Shown one piece after another: positions 1 through 8,240 of a stretch of DNA of 64,000 bases (the first letter of the stretch is position 1; every line of letters begins with the position of its first letter). Source of the DNA: Methylobacterium aerolatum. GTDB taxonomy: Bacteria; Pseudomonadota; Alphaproteobacteria; Rhizobiales; Beijerinckiaceae. Made by a program: the position numbers and the translations under genes. The notes under the pieces were generated by a model, which was not told the origin of the DNA, made no database searches, and was given only the letters and a program-made list of their open reading frames with translations. The stretch spans positions 1 through 64,000 of the forward strand of contig NZ_BPQE01000009.1 in the NCBI RefSeq assembly GCF_022179085.1. The letters are read 5' to 3'.

Positions 1-50
1 CAAGGAGTACCTCGTGCTCCTCGGGGCGATGGAGCGCGAGGTACTCCTTG
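1..50. repeat. 20-bp near-perfect inverted repeat with 10-bp loop
   Basis: Positions 1-20 and 31-50 are reverse complements with one mismatch, separated by a 10-base loop. The structure lies inside the start of the CoxE-like gene and reaches the window edge, so it may extend further left. It could be a real hairpin, an inverted loop, or an assembly fold-back. Confidence 0.9.
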
Positions 51-103
51 AGGGTGACGGGAACCTTCGCCTCGCGCAGGGCGGTGAAGAACTGAAGCAG
101 CAT
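1..103 (-). CDS. CoxE-like VWA protein, N-terminal fragment (runs off left edge)
   Basis: The first 34 residues are visible. They begin MLLQFFTALREAKVPVTLKE and continue YLAL, which matches the start of CoxE/VWA-domain proteins that partner MoxR-type ATPases. After YLAL the usual L-L/M-x-A-M/L pattern is lost and HRPEEHEVLL is read instead. That change falls in the 10-base loop of a near-perfect inverted repeat (positions 1-50). Inverting the loop would read LLGAMEHEVLL, closer to the family. The VWA domain itself lies outside the window. A MoxR gene lies 5.4 kb away on the other strand, not next to it as is usual. The family call rests on a short N-terminus. Confidence 0.5.
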   Translation of the reverse strand, partial: MLLQFFTALREAKVPVTLKEYLALHRPEEHEVLL

Positions 104-492
104 GGGCCGACAACGCGCGAGGGCGGGGCAGGGGTCAAGTCACCCGCCGATCATTCGGCGCCGACCCGGCGGCCGTGGAGGGTCCCGTCACGCCGCGCCG
201 CACCATTCCGGCGCCGTCGAATCCTGCGCGAATCACCCCGCGACGCCGCAGAGTCTTCCCGGCTTGGCCTTAAGTGTTGCGTCGCTCGGAGGAAGAGTTA
301 ATCTCCGGGCGCAGCGCGCTCGACTCTCGTTCTAGATTCGGAATCTGGGCATAAACCCGGAATCCTGTTGATATCTACCCCCAGGAGACTCGCGCAGTCA
401 CTTAAACCGTCACGGGAATCACCCCACCTTCTTCGGAACGGCAACGACGCCAGCAATCCTGCGGGCGGGGCCGGAGTCCAAGGAGACCTGCC
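104..492. other. 389-bp intergenic gap, no gene seen
   Basis: This divergent gap separates the CoxE-like gene from the protein at 493. The only structures I see are a small dyad at 334-346 (AGATTC-G-GAATCT) and a comparatively AT-rich stretch around 320-375, either of which could be part of a promoter. No coding stretch is convincing. Confidence 0.5.
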
Positions 493-903
493 GTGGCGGT
501 CATCCTGCGTAGCTTACCCGAGTTCAAACGGTTTCTCGCGAAGCCGGGCGCGACGATTCAGGTGGTGCGCAACACCTTCATGGATCGGCAGCCGGAGGCG
601 ACTCGGGCGGCATACCGGGACCGGGGGATGTATGCGCCGCGCGCGGTCCAGGCCCTGTCGCGCAAGGCCGCGGTGTTCAGCCTCCGGGGCTTTCCCGGCA
701 CCGTCTGGCTCTACTGGGACAAGGGCGCCCGCGGCTGGCGCTTCCAGGGGGACACGGTGACGGTCCCCCTCGTGACCGGCCTCGGCGCGCCAGACGAGAT
801 CACCTACCGTTGCAGCTTCGCCGAGGGGTTCGAGCCGGTGGCCCGTCCCCGCTCGCCCCGGCGGTCCGCTCCCCCGGCCGAGACGGCTCCTCCGCCGGTC
901 TGA
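493..903 (+). CDS. Hypothetical protein, 136 aa
   Basis: I do not recognise the family. The start is GTG, chosen because a good ribosome binding site (aaggaga) lies about 7 bases upstream. The protein has a compact N-terminal part of about 110 residues with many aromatic residues (a VWLYWDKG segment near residue 74), then a proline/arginine-rich tail that is probably disordered. It has no signal peptide or membrane segment. It ends 82 bp from the convergent antiporter gene. The position after a clean RBS and the non-repetitive composition suggest a real gene, but nothing indicates its function. Confidence 0.6.
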   Translation: MAVILRSLPEFKRFLAKPGATIQVVRNTFMDRQPEATRAAYRDRGMYAPRAVQALSRKAAVFSLRGFPGTVWLYWDKGARGWRFQGDTVTVPLVTGLGAPDEITYRCSFAEGFEPVARPRSPRRSAPPAETAPPPV

Positions 904-985
904 CGCGCCGCCGACGCCGGCGGCAGGGGAGCGCCCACAGGGGCGGCGGCAAGGGCGGCGGCAAGGACGCCGACAAGGGCGCCGG

Positions 986-2833
986 TCAGCTCGCCGCCTT
1001 CTCGGCGCGCGCGGGCGCCTCGCGCTTCTCGGGCTCTGCAGCCCGCGGCAGGGCCTTCCCGACCGTGCGGCGGGCGCGGAACACGGGCTTCGCCTCGGAT
1101 TCGCGCTTCTTGAGCAGCGTGCGGTACTCGTCCCGGCGCTCGTGGATCGAGGCGATGACGAGGCCCATCGGAACGCCGACATCCACGAGGACCGCCTCGG
1201 ACAGCTGCAGGGAGGCCTCGATCGTCTCCGGCACCGCGTCGTCGACCCCGATCTCGTAGAGCGAGGCGGCGTGCCGCGCGTCGCGGGCGCGGGCGACGAT
1301 GGTCAGATCGGGGCGCACGCTGCGCGCGGCGGTCACCGCCGCCTCCACGGAGCGCGGGGTATCGAGGGTCACGACGAGGGCGCGGGCGCTCTCGATGCCG
1401 CTGTAGCGCAGGATCTCGACGTTGCCGGAATCGCCGAAATAGACGGGCGCGCCGGTCCGGCGCTGCTCGGCCACCCGCGCGGCGTCGGAATCGAGGGCGA
1501 TGTAGGGGATCTTGTGGCGGGCCAGCATCTCGCCGACCTGCCGCCCGACCCGCCCGAAGCCCGCGACGATGACCCGGTTCTCCACCTTCTCGGGCAGGGG
1601 CTCCGCCACGATCTGGCCCTTGGCCGCCGCGGCGGCGTGGCGGCCCATCCCGCGGCCGAGGCTGGCCAGTCCGGGGATGAGGATCATGGTCACGGTGGTG
1701 ACGATCAGCGCGGCGCCGCCGACCTCTTCCGGCACGAGGCCGGTGGCCATGGCGCCGCCGATCAGCACGAAGGCGAACTCGCCCCCGGGCCCGAGGAGCA
1801 ACGCGGCCTCCAGCGCCACGCCCCGCGACAGGCCGAAGACCGGCGCGGCCATGACGACCACGGCGGCCTTGATCAGCACGAGGGCCAGCGACAGGCCGAG
1901 GATCGCGCCGGGCGAGGCCATGAGCTGCGCCGGATCGAGGTTCATGCCCACGGAGACGAAGAACACCCCGAGAAGGAGGCCCTTGAACGGGTCGATCGTC
2001 GCCTCGATGGCCCGGCGGTACTCGGTCTCGGCCAGCAGCAGGCCGGCGACGAAGGCGCCCAGCGTCATCGAGAGGCCGCTCGCGGCGGCGGTGAGGGCGG
2101 TCCCCACGATCACGAGGAGGCAGGCCGCCATGAACAGCTCGTTGGAGCGGGTGCGGGCGACGAGCTGGAACAGCGGGCGCAGGGCGAGGCGCCCGGCCAC
2201 CACGATCAGCACCAGGGCCACCGCCGCCTGCCCGATGGCGAAGAGCAGGGCGAGACCCTTGTCGCCCCCCGTGTCGCGCCCGAGCACGGCGATGGCGAAC
2301 AGGACCGGCGCCACGGCGAGGTCCTGGAACAGGAGCATCGCGAAGCTCGCCCGGCCCGTCGGCGTGTTGAGCCGCCGCTGCTCGGCCAGCACGGGCAGCA
2401 CCACCGCCGTGGAGGACAGGGCGAGACCGACGCCGACGATCACCGCGCCGGTCAACGGCACGTCGAGCCCGTAGAGGATCGTGCCGAGAATCAGGGTGGA
2501 GCAGCCGACCTGCAGGGCGCCCAGTCCGAAGACGAGGCGGCGGAGCGTCCGCAGACGTTCCCAGGACAGCTCGATGCCGATCATGAACATCAGGAAGATC
2601 ACGCCGAATTCGGCGAGGTGCGAGATCTCCGTGCGGTTGCCGATGGTGAAGAGGTGGAACGAGGGCCACTGCTCCGCGAAGCGCCCGAGGCCGAAGGGCC
2701 CGAGCAGGGCCCCCGCGCCGATGAAGCCGAGCACCGGCGAAATGCGCAACCGATGGAACAGCGGGACGACGATTCCCGCCGTGACGAGGAACAGGATTGC
2801 TTCCTTGTAGGAGCCGGCATGGACCTCTGGCAT
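986..2833 (-). CDS. CPA2-family cation:proton antiporter with RCK/TrkA-N domain (KefB/KefC-like)
   Basis: This inner-membrane antiporter probably exchanges K+ or Na+ for H+. Residues 1 to about 390 form a sodium/hydrogen-exchanger domain of roughly 12 membrane segments (SPVLGFIGAGALLGPFGLG near the start, LGPGGEFAFVL later). After it comes a cytoplasmic RCK/TrkA-N domain with a Rossmann nucleotide-binding loop (VIVAGFGRVGRQVGEML). The C-terminus is charged. Length (615 aa) is normal for the family. The start at 2833 puts MPEVHAGSYKEA directly before the first membrane helix, as in homologues; an ATG at 2887 or 2944 would add an unlikely extension. The transported ion cannot be told from sequence. 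No KefF/KefG-type partner is nearby. Confidence 0.9.
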   Translation of the reverse strand: MPEVHAGSYKEAILFLVTAGIVVPLFHRLRISPVLGFIGAGALLGPFGLGRFAEQWPSFHLFTIGNRTEISHLAEFGVIFLMFMIGIELSWERLRTLRRLVFGLGALQVGCSTLILGTILYGLDVPLTGAVIVGVGLALSSTAVVLPVLAEQRRLNTPTGRASFAMLLFQDLAVAPVLFAIAVLGRDTGGDKGLALLFAIGQAAVALVLIVVAGRLALRPLFQLVARTRSNELFMAACLLVIVGTALTAAASGLSMTLGAFVAGLLLAETEYRRAIEATIDPFKGLLLGVFFVSVGMNLDPAQLMASPGAILGLSLALVLIKAAVVVMAAPVFGLSRGVALEAALLLGPGGEFAFVLIGGAMATGLVPEEVGGAALIVTTVTMILIPGLASLGRGMGRHAAAAAKGQIVAEPLPEKVENRVIVAGFGRVGRQVGEMLARHKIPYIALDSDAARVAEQRRTGAPVYFGDSGNVEILRYSGIESARALVVTLDTPRSVEAAVTAARSVRPDLTIVARARDARHAASLYEIGVDDAVPETIEASLQLSEAVLVDVGVPMGLVIASIHERRDEYRTLLKKRESEAKPVFRARRTVGKALPRAAEPEKREAPARAEKAAS

Positions 2834-3372
2834 CGGCGGCGGATCGAACCTCGTGTTGTCGTCGGAGCCGGAGCGGCGCGCGATCATGGGCGCTGTGTTC
2901 CGCCCCGGCAACCGTAAACCGGACGCCATCGTGCCGAATGGCACGCGAAGACCACCCTGAACTGGACGAAAGCCGTCAAGCTCAACCGAAGATTAAGGGA
3001 TTGCCCCGAATCGCGCCGGCCCGTCGGCGAGATGACGGGGCCTTGCCGCATCGACTCCTGCCGATGCGAGAGCGGCCCCCTTCGGAGCCGCGACAGCGCC
3101 GCCCGTCTCGGCGCGCGTCGGCGAAGCAAGCCTGGGCAGCGGGACGTTCGGAGGCGCCGGCGCATCCCTGGATCGCCTCGCTTCGCGCGCACAGACGGGC
3201 GGGTGGATCGGCAAGCCCTCCGCGTCCGCTCCGTGAGGCATTTCCGCCCGACGGGCGAAGGTTTCCCCCAAGAAACAAAGCATGGCGCAAAATCGGCACA
3301 ATGCCTGCCTACGAAAATTATTAAGAGGTGTACTGCGCTCGGTGACACCGTGCCCTGCGTGTGGCGAGACCG
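2834..3372. other. 539-bp divergent gap with a family B repeat, no gene seen
   Basis: This gap lies between the antiporter and the membrane-protein pair. A palindromic repeat fills about 3119-3199. The segment around 3300-3330 is AT-rich for this genome (aaaattattaag) and may hold the promoter of the membrane pair. Open frames here run through the repeat and have no family resemblance. Confidence 0.5.
3119..3199. repeat. Palindromic intergenic repeat, family B (copy B1)
   Basis: The gcgaagcaag left part and the ccctggatcgcctcgcttcgc right part match copies near 12.2, 23.9 and 50.8 kb. The two ends are roughly complementary. Confidence 0.75.
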
Positions 3373-4641
3373 ATGAATTCGTTGAAGTCGCTTTTCTCGA
3401 CGTCAGGGCGTGCTTCGAAGGCACCGCCGAGCCGCGAGATCGCCCGCGAGAAGCGGGAATGGAAGATCGAGTCCGACCGGTGGCGTCATCAGCGGCACGT
3501 GGAGAAGGGCTACCGCATCAAGTGGGGCTACGTCGCCATCGCCTACCTCGTCGAGTTCATGGTCATCGGCGCCTCGCTCGCCGGGGCGTGGCTGTTCGCG
3601 GGCGTCTACAGCGACGGGGACTGGCACGCCTTCTACTTCATGCTCCTGGCGCCGCTGGTCTACGCCGCGGTGGAGCTGTGCCGGGTGCCGCTCGGCATCC
3701 TGGCCCGCACGCAGCGCTCCTATTTCATCCGGGGGCTCGCGATCCTCGGCATCATCTTCGCGGCGGGCGTCACCACCAAGTCGGTCTCCCAGCTCGGCGA
3801 GATGATGTTCCATCCCCGCCTGATGGATGCGGCCCGCACCAAGACCACCCTGAAGGACGCCCAGGCCGACCGCGCCACCATCGAGGACCGCATCAAGGCG
3901 GCCGACGACCGCGTGGCCTCGTACACGGCCGAACTCGACCAGATCGAGAAGCGGGCCGGCGACAACGCCCAGCAGCTCGCCGGCCTTCCGGCGCAGCGCT
4001 GCGAGAAGGTGTTCGGCACCAACTCGAAGGGCGTGCGCTACCAGAACCTGAAATGCGTCGCCGACCCCCGCGTGGCGGCCCTCTCTGCGGGCGTCACCAA
4101 GGCCAATGCCGACCGCACGGCGCTGGTGAAGGACCTCGAGGAAGCCCGCAAGGCCCGCGCCGCCCTCGACCGGGGCGCCGCCGACCGCCGGGTCGCCGAC
4201 GCCGAGCAGGCCTATCGCAACGCCGTGAACCGCTCGCAGCTGCACTCCTTCACGGCCATGGTCTACGGCGTCGATCCGATCGACGTCTCGGAGCAGCAGG
4301 TCCACGCGTTCCTGCGGATCTTCGTGTTCCTCCCGGCCCTGTGCGCCGCCTTCGCCTCGACGATCCTGGCGCTCTGCGCAGTCTCGACCCGACGGACCTT
4401 CATGGATGAGGACGACCTCGGCGCCGCCGTGAACCCGGAGGCGGCGCCCTTCATGCTCGACGCGATCACCGAGGCCCTGCGCGCCGACCCCGCCGTGGCG
4501 CGGCCGACACCGCAGATCACGCCGCAGGCCGCGCCCCAAGCGCCGCCGCCTCCCGCCGCCGTCATCCCGATGAGCCGCCCGGCGACGGCCCAGCCGTCCC
4601 TGCCGAACCCGAACCTTCCTGCCGCTGGAGCCGGCGCATGA
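3373..4641 (+). CDS. Unrecognised membrane protein with coiled-coil loop, 422 aa
   Basis: I do not recognise the family. A basic cytoplasmic N-terminus of about 50 residues precedes three membrane segments (around residues 50-75, 85-105 and 115-135). A long charged heptad-rich stretch of roughly 150 residues follows, probably coiled coil, then a fourth membrane segment (FVFLPALCAAFASTILALCA) and a proline/alanine-rich tail. The layout resembles DUF4407-type proteins, but similarity is only topological. The start MNSLKSLF was chosen over an in-frame GTG at 3361. The gene overlaps the next one by four bases (ATGA), so the two are translationally coupled. Confidence 0.75.
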   Translation: MNSLKSLFSTSGRASKAPPSREIAREKREWKIESDRWRHQRHVEKGYRIKWGYVAIAYLVEFMVIGASLAGAWLFAGVYSDGDWHAFYFMLLAPLVYAAVELCRVPLGILARTQRSYFIRGLAILGIIFAAGVTTKSVSQLGEMMFHPRLMDAARTKTTLKDAQADRATIEDRIKAADDRVASYTAELDQIEKRAGDNAQQLAGLPAQRCEKVFGTNSKGVRYQNLKCVADPRVAALSAGVTKANADRTALVKDLEEARKARAALDRGAADRRVADAEQAYRNAVNRSQLHSFTAMVYGVDPIDVSEQQVHAFLRIFVFLPALCAAFASTILALCAVSTRRTFMDEDDLGAAVNPEAAPFMLDAITEALRADPAVARPTPQITPQAAPQAPPPPAAVIPMSRPATAQPSLPNPNLPAAGAGA

Positions 4642-5282
4642 ACTACGTCGCCTCCGGGACCCCTGAGAACATCGCCCTCGCGCAGCAGGTGAACACCCGC
4701 CTGAGGGCGGACGCGAAGTACGTCTCCGCCCGGGCCTTCCTCCTCCGCGCCACCGGGCTCGGCGCCTTCCTCTGCCTCACCGGGGCGGGGATCGGCGCGG
4801 CGGCCTATGGCTGGGCGACGATGAACCAGTTCGACACCGCCGCCGAGAAGATCGCCTCGGCGATGCAGGCCGCCCTGTCGGACGTGACGCTCAAGACCAA
4901 GGGCGAGGTGACCCTCACCGACAACACCCTCAAGCTCGAGGGCCTGCCCAAGCTCGGCAACGGCGTCCCGACGCCGTCCAAGGCGCAGCTCGGCGAGCAG
5001 GCGGCCCCCGCCTCCAAGGCGCAGGTCAACACCACCTTCACGGTGTTCAAGCAGGTGCCCTACCTCGACGGGCAGATCGTCACCGGCTGGAATTTCAAGG
5101 ACAACGCCGAGCAGCCCTACCAGCAGTACTGCTACTTCTCCCGGCGCTCGAACGAGACCAAGGGGCAGGTCGAGATCAAGATCGACCTCGCCATGGACGG
5201 CAAGACCCTGCCGCAGCCGCAGAAATCCGACGTGAACCTCGAGATCCTGGCCCGTAACTGCGTGTGGCACGAGAAGGGCTGA
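4638..5282 (+). CDS. Unrecognised single-pass membrane protein, 214 aa
   Basis: I do not recognise the family. The N-terminus is cytoplasmic (about 40 residues), followed by one membrane segment (residues 45-65, GLGAFLCLTGAGIGAAAYGW). The rest, about 145 residues, is probably periplasmic, with cysteines at the end (QQYCYF, ARNCVW) that could pair there. It is coupled to the preceding membrane protein by an ATGA overlap and probably forms a complex with it. A MoxR ATPase follows 283 bp downstream, beyond a repeat. Functional ties to MoxR are speculation. Confidence 0.75.
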   Translation: MNYVASGTPENIALAQQVNTRLRADAKYVSARAFLLRATGLGAFLCLTGAGIGAAAYGWATMNQFDTAAEKIASAMQAALSDVTLKTKGEVTLTDNTLKLEGLPKLGNGVPTPSKAQLGEQAAPASKAQVNTTFTVFKQVPYLDGQIVTGWNFKDNAEQPYQQYCYFSRRSNETKGQVEIKIDLAMDGKTLPQPQKSDVNLEILARNCVWHEKG

Positions 5283-5369
5283 GGGACGCTCCCGGACATA
5301 GAACGGGACTCAAATCGACGGCCTCGTCCTGCGTGTCCGGCCGGGAAGCCCCTCCGTCCCCTCGACCCC

Positions 5370-5480
5370 CCTCATCCCGAGGTGCGGCGAAGCCGCGTCG
5401 AAGGAGGGCTCCAGGGAACGCCGCGCGCTCTGGAGGTCTTCTCCGAAGCCGCCGCTGCTTGGCGCCGCCTCAGGATGAGG
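5370..5480. repeat. Palindromic intergenic repeat, family D (copy D1)
   Basis: The repeat begins ctcatcccgaggtgcgg and ends cgcctcaggatgag. The two ends are complementary and the middle contains gtcgaaggagggctcc. A related copy lies at 43407-43488. Confidence 0.75.
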
Positions 5481-5565
5481 GCGAGGGATCGGGAACGGCG
5501 TCGTGCTTGCGGCCCGGCCGCGCCCCGCGCTAACCGTGACCCCAGGCCCGCCTTCCGAGACCGCG

Positions 5566-6417
5566 ATGCGCTTTTCCGGCACCGACACCTACGTCGCCAC
5601 CCCCGACCTGACGGCGGCAGTGAACGCCGCCGTGACCCTGGAGCGCCCGCTCCTGGTGAAGGGCGAGCCCGGCACCGGCAAGACCGTGCTGGCGGAGGAG
5701 ATCGCCAAGGGGCTGAACGCGCCGCTGATCGTGTGGAACGTGAAGTCCACCACCAAGGCGCAGCAGGGCCTCTACGAGTACGATGCGGTCTCGCGCCTGC
5801 GCGACTCCCAGCTCGGCGACCCGAAGGTCTCGGAGATCGGGAACTACATCCGCCGGGGCAAGCTGTGGGAGGCCTTCACCGCCCCCGAGCGGCCGGTCCT
5901 GCTGATCGACGAGGTCGACAAGGCCGACATCGAGTTCCCCAACGACCTGCTCACCGAACTCGACCGGATGGAGTTCCACGTCTACGAGACAGGGGAGACG
6001 GTGAAGGCCGTGCGGCGGCCGGTGGTGATCATCACCTCGAACAACGAGAAGGAATTGCCGGACGCGTTCCTGCGCCGCTGCTTCTTCCACTACATCCGCT
6101 TCCCCGACGCCGACACGCTGCGCGCCATCGTCGAGGTGCACTATCCCGGCATCAAGGGCCGCCTCGTGGAGGAGGCGCTCCGGGTGTTTCTGGAGACCCG
6201 CGAGGTGCCGGGCCTCAAGAAGAAGCCCTCGACCTCGGAACTCCTCGACTGGCTGAAGCTCCTCGTCTCCGAGGACATCTCCCCCGAGACCCTGCGCGAG
6301 CAGGACGGCCGCAAGCTCATCCCGCCGCTGCACGGGGCGCTGCTGAAAAACGAGCAGGACGTGAGCCTCTTCGAGAAGCTCGCCTTCATGACCCGGCGCG
6401 AGGGGCGGAAGGGGTAG
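5566..6417 (+). CDS. MoxR-family AAA+ ATPase
   Basis: MoxR ATPases act as chaperone-like machines that insert cofactors into, or assemble, partner complexes, usually together with a VWA protein. The Walker A motif is GEPGTGKT (near residue 31), Walker B is VLLIDEVDKAD and the sensor 1 region is VVIITSNNEKELPDAFLRR. The length (283 aa) is normal for the short CoxD-like subgroup. The start MRFSGTDTYVATPDL is the typical beginning of this subgroup, so the longer upstream frame was not used. The gene normally following it is a VWA/CoxE gene, but here it is sixA; a CoxE-like gene starts at position 103 on the other strand. Confidence 0.92.
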   Translation: MRFSGTDTYVATPDLTAAVNAAVTLERPLLVKGEPGTGKTVLAEEIAKGLNAPLIVWNVKSTTKAQQGLYEYDAVSRLRDSQLGDPKVSEIGNYIRRGKLWEAFTAPERPVLLIDEVDKADIEFPNDLLTELDRMEFHVYETGETVKAVRRPVVIITSNNEKELPDAFLRRCFFHYIRFPDADTLRAIVEVHYPGIKGRLVEEALRVFLETREVPGLKKKPSTSELLDWLKLLVSEDISPETLREQDGRKLIPPLHGALLKNEQDVSLFEKLAFMTRREGRKG

Positions 6418-6463
6418 GCGCGAAACGCCGCCGCTACCGCTTCGCGCCAGCCAAGGGACCATC

Positions 6464-6988
6464 ATGCGCCGCCTCATCCTCCTGCGCCACGCCAAGTCCG
6501 ACCGCCCGCCGGGCGTCCGCGATCTCGAACGGCCGCTCAACAAGCGCGGTCGCCGGGCGGCGCCGGCCGTCGGGGCGCGGCTTGCGGAGGAGGGGCTGGT
6601 GCCCGACCTCGCCCTCGTCTCGCCCGCGACGCGGACCCGGGAGACCTGGGCGCTCGTGAAGGAGGCCCTCGGAGCCGTGCCGGACCAGACGGTGGAGGCC
6701 ATCTACGAGGCCGCCGCCCGGGACATCCTCACCGCCGTGCGGGCCGCGCCGCCGGAGGCCGGGACGCTCCTCGTGGTCGGTCACAATCCGGGGATGGGCG
6801 ACCTCGCCGCCTCGCTGGTGGGCGCGGGCCCCAAGGGCCTGCGCGCCCTGCTCGCCATGGAATACCCCACGGCGGCCTTCGCGGCGATCGCGTTCGAGGC
6901 CGAGTCCTGGGCCGGGATCGGCCCGGGCAAGGGGCGGCTGGAGCACTTCGTCCGCCCCCGCGACATCGACCCCGGCCTGGCGGGCTGA
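6464..6988 (+). CDS. sixA: SixA-type phosphohistidine phosphatase (histidine phosphatase superfamily)
   Basis: This small cytoplasmic phosphatase of 174 aa belongs to the RHG superfamily. The catalytic motif LLRHAKSD is at residues 5-12, ERPLNKRGRR follows, and the second catalytic histidine lies in VVGHNPGMGDLA (near residue 106). SixA of E. coli dephosphorylates phosphohistidine on signalling proteins; the substrate here is unknown. The gene starts 46 bp after moxR on the same strand and may be co-transcribed. It ends 3 bp from the convergent hydrolase gene. Confidence 0.88.
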   Translation: MRRLILLRHAKSDRPPGVRDLERPLNKRGRRAAPAVGARLAEEGLVPDLALVSPATRTRETWALVKEALGAVPDQTVEAIYEAAARDILTAVRAAPPEAGTLLVVGHNPGMGDLAASLVGAGPKGLRALLAMEYPTAAFAAIAFEAESWAGIGPGKGRLEHFVRPRDIDPGLAG

Positions 6989-6991
6989 CCG

Positions 6992-7984
6992 CTACACCGG
7001 CACCGGCGCCGCGTGCCGCGCCACCTCGTCGTGGGAGGGGAGGGGCGAGCCCGGCATGAAGGCCTCGAAGGCGGCCCAGAAATCCTGACGGATCGCGTCG
7101 CGCTCCGTGAGGATCTCATGGCGGGCGTCGGCCAGGACGATCAGGTGCCCGGCCCGCATCCGCGCGACGAAGCGCTCGGTGACCGGCGTGCCGCAGACCG
7201 GATCGGCCCCGGCCGCGACGACGAGGGTCGGCAGGGCGATCAGCGGCGGGAGGCGGGGGTCGCGCAGGCGCGCCATGGCCCGGAACGCCTCCGCCAGCCA
7301 CGCGATGGTCGGGTCGCCCACCGCCCCGGCCCCCACCTGCCGGGCCGCCGCCGCGTTGCGGGCGTAGCGCTTCGGATCGCGGCACAGGCGGTTGCCGGGA
7401 TAGGGGTTGGTCGCGATGGAGACCGGCTTGCCGAAGGGAATGGACCGGGCGCCGAAGCCGAGGCGATGCAGGGTCCGGGCGAGGAGTGAGGCCGCCGCCG
7501 GGAAGCGGATCATGCGGATCGAGAGCATCGGCGCCACGGTCACGAGCCGCTGGAACGGCAGCCAGCCGTCGATGGCCCCGGTGAGGGCGACGCAGCCGCC
7601 CATGGAGTGGGCGAGGCACAGATGCGGCTCCGGCATGTGCGGGCGCACCACCGTCTCCACGACGGCGAGGAGGTCGCGGCGGTAATCGTCGAACCGGGCG
7701 ACGTGCCCCTTGCGCGGGTCGTCGACGCGCCGGTCGGACTCGCCCTGGCCGCGCCAGTCGAAGGCCACCACCGCGTAGCCCCGGGCGCGGAGGTCCGTGA
7801 TCGTCTCGTAGTACTTCTCGATGAATTCGGCCCGTCCCTGGAGCAGGGTGACGGTGCCGCGGCAGGTCCGGGTCGTCGGCATCCAGCGGGCGGCGCGCAG
7901 GGTGCAATCGTCCCGGGTGCCCACGGCCGCCAGGGTGCCGCCGGGGGGCGCCGGATTGTCCGGCGTGTCCCGCAGGGTGAACAT
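6992..7984 (-). CDS. Alpha/beta hydrolase, lysophospholipase/monoacylglycerol lipase-like
   Basis: The 330-aa protein is a serine hydrolase. The nucleophile elbow is AHSMGG (near residue 125), the probable catalytic aspartate is in GADPVC and the histidine in ARHEIL near the C-terminus. The oxyanion region is LLQGRAEFIEKYYE, and FDWRGQGESDR follows; both are hallmarks of the PldB/YtpA lysophospholipase group. There is no signal peptide with the chosen start (MFTLRDTPDNP), whereas the longer frame would read through an arginine-rich leader. The true substrate is unknown. It is divergent from hsp20. Confidence 0.85.
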   Translation of the reverse strand: MFTLRDTPDNPAPPGGTLAAVGTRDDCTLRAARWMPTTRTCRGTVTLLQGRAEFIEKYYETITDLRARGYAVVAFDWRGQGESDRRVDDPRKGHVARFDDYRRDLLAVVETVVRPHMPEPHLCLAHSMGGCVALTGAIDGWLPFQRLVTVAPMLSIRMIRFPAAASLLARTLHRLGFGARSIPFGKPVSIATNPYPGNRLCRDPKRYARNAAAARQVGAGAVGDPTIAWLAEAFRAMARLRDPRLPPLIALPTLVVAAGADPVCGTPVTERFVARMRAGHLIVLADARHEILTERDAIRQDFWAAFEAFMPGSPLPSHDEVARHAAPVPV

Positions 7985-8118
7985 CGGGGCCTGTCCCCCG
8001 GACGATCCGTCGCCGCGCCTCACGCCCGTCTCCCTGCCACCGGCCCCACGGGCATCCTCACGCGGCGAAGCCCGCCGGAACCTGCCAAAAAATCCGTTCA
8101 CCCGCATCCGGGAAGGGT

Positions 8119-8147
8119 CTTGCGACCCCGATCGTCCACCCCGATAT
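8119..8147 (+). promoter_or_regulatory. Candidate heat-shock sigma factor (RpoH) promoter
   Basis: CTTGCGA (8119-8125) and CCCCGATAT (8139-8147) are separated by 13 bases. This is close to the known sigma-32 consensus CTTGAAA-N11-16-CCCCATNT. It lies about 95 bases upstream of hsp20. Confidence 0.6.
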
Positions 8148-8154
8148 CCGTTTC

Positions 8155-8240
8155 GTGCCGGCCGTCAGGCGGCACACGAGACGGGTCCGGCCCTTTGCGG
8201 CGGACCGCACCTGCATGTTGCTCTTTACCGAGGATATGTC
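8155..8240 (+). promoter_or_regulatory. Candidate ROSE-type RNA thermometer in the hsp20 leader
   Basis: The leader holds two clear hairpins (tgccg...cggca near 8157-8177; ggtccg...cggacc near 8186-8208). A gttgctc stretch (8218 onward) then lies next to the ribosome binding site gaggat. Small heat-shock genes of rhizobia carry ROSE elements in which a UUGCU segment masks the ribosome binding site until heated. The arrangement fits, but I could not fold it. Confidence 0.5.

Noticed and set aside
804-2917. Long frames of about 590-620 codons on both strands in the antiporter region
   Set aside because: They mirror the antiporter codons and show no domain; the antiporter frame explains the region.
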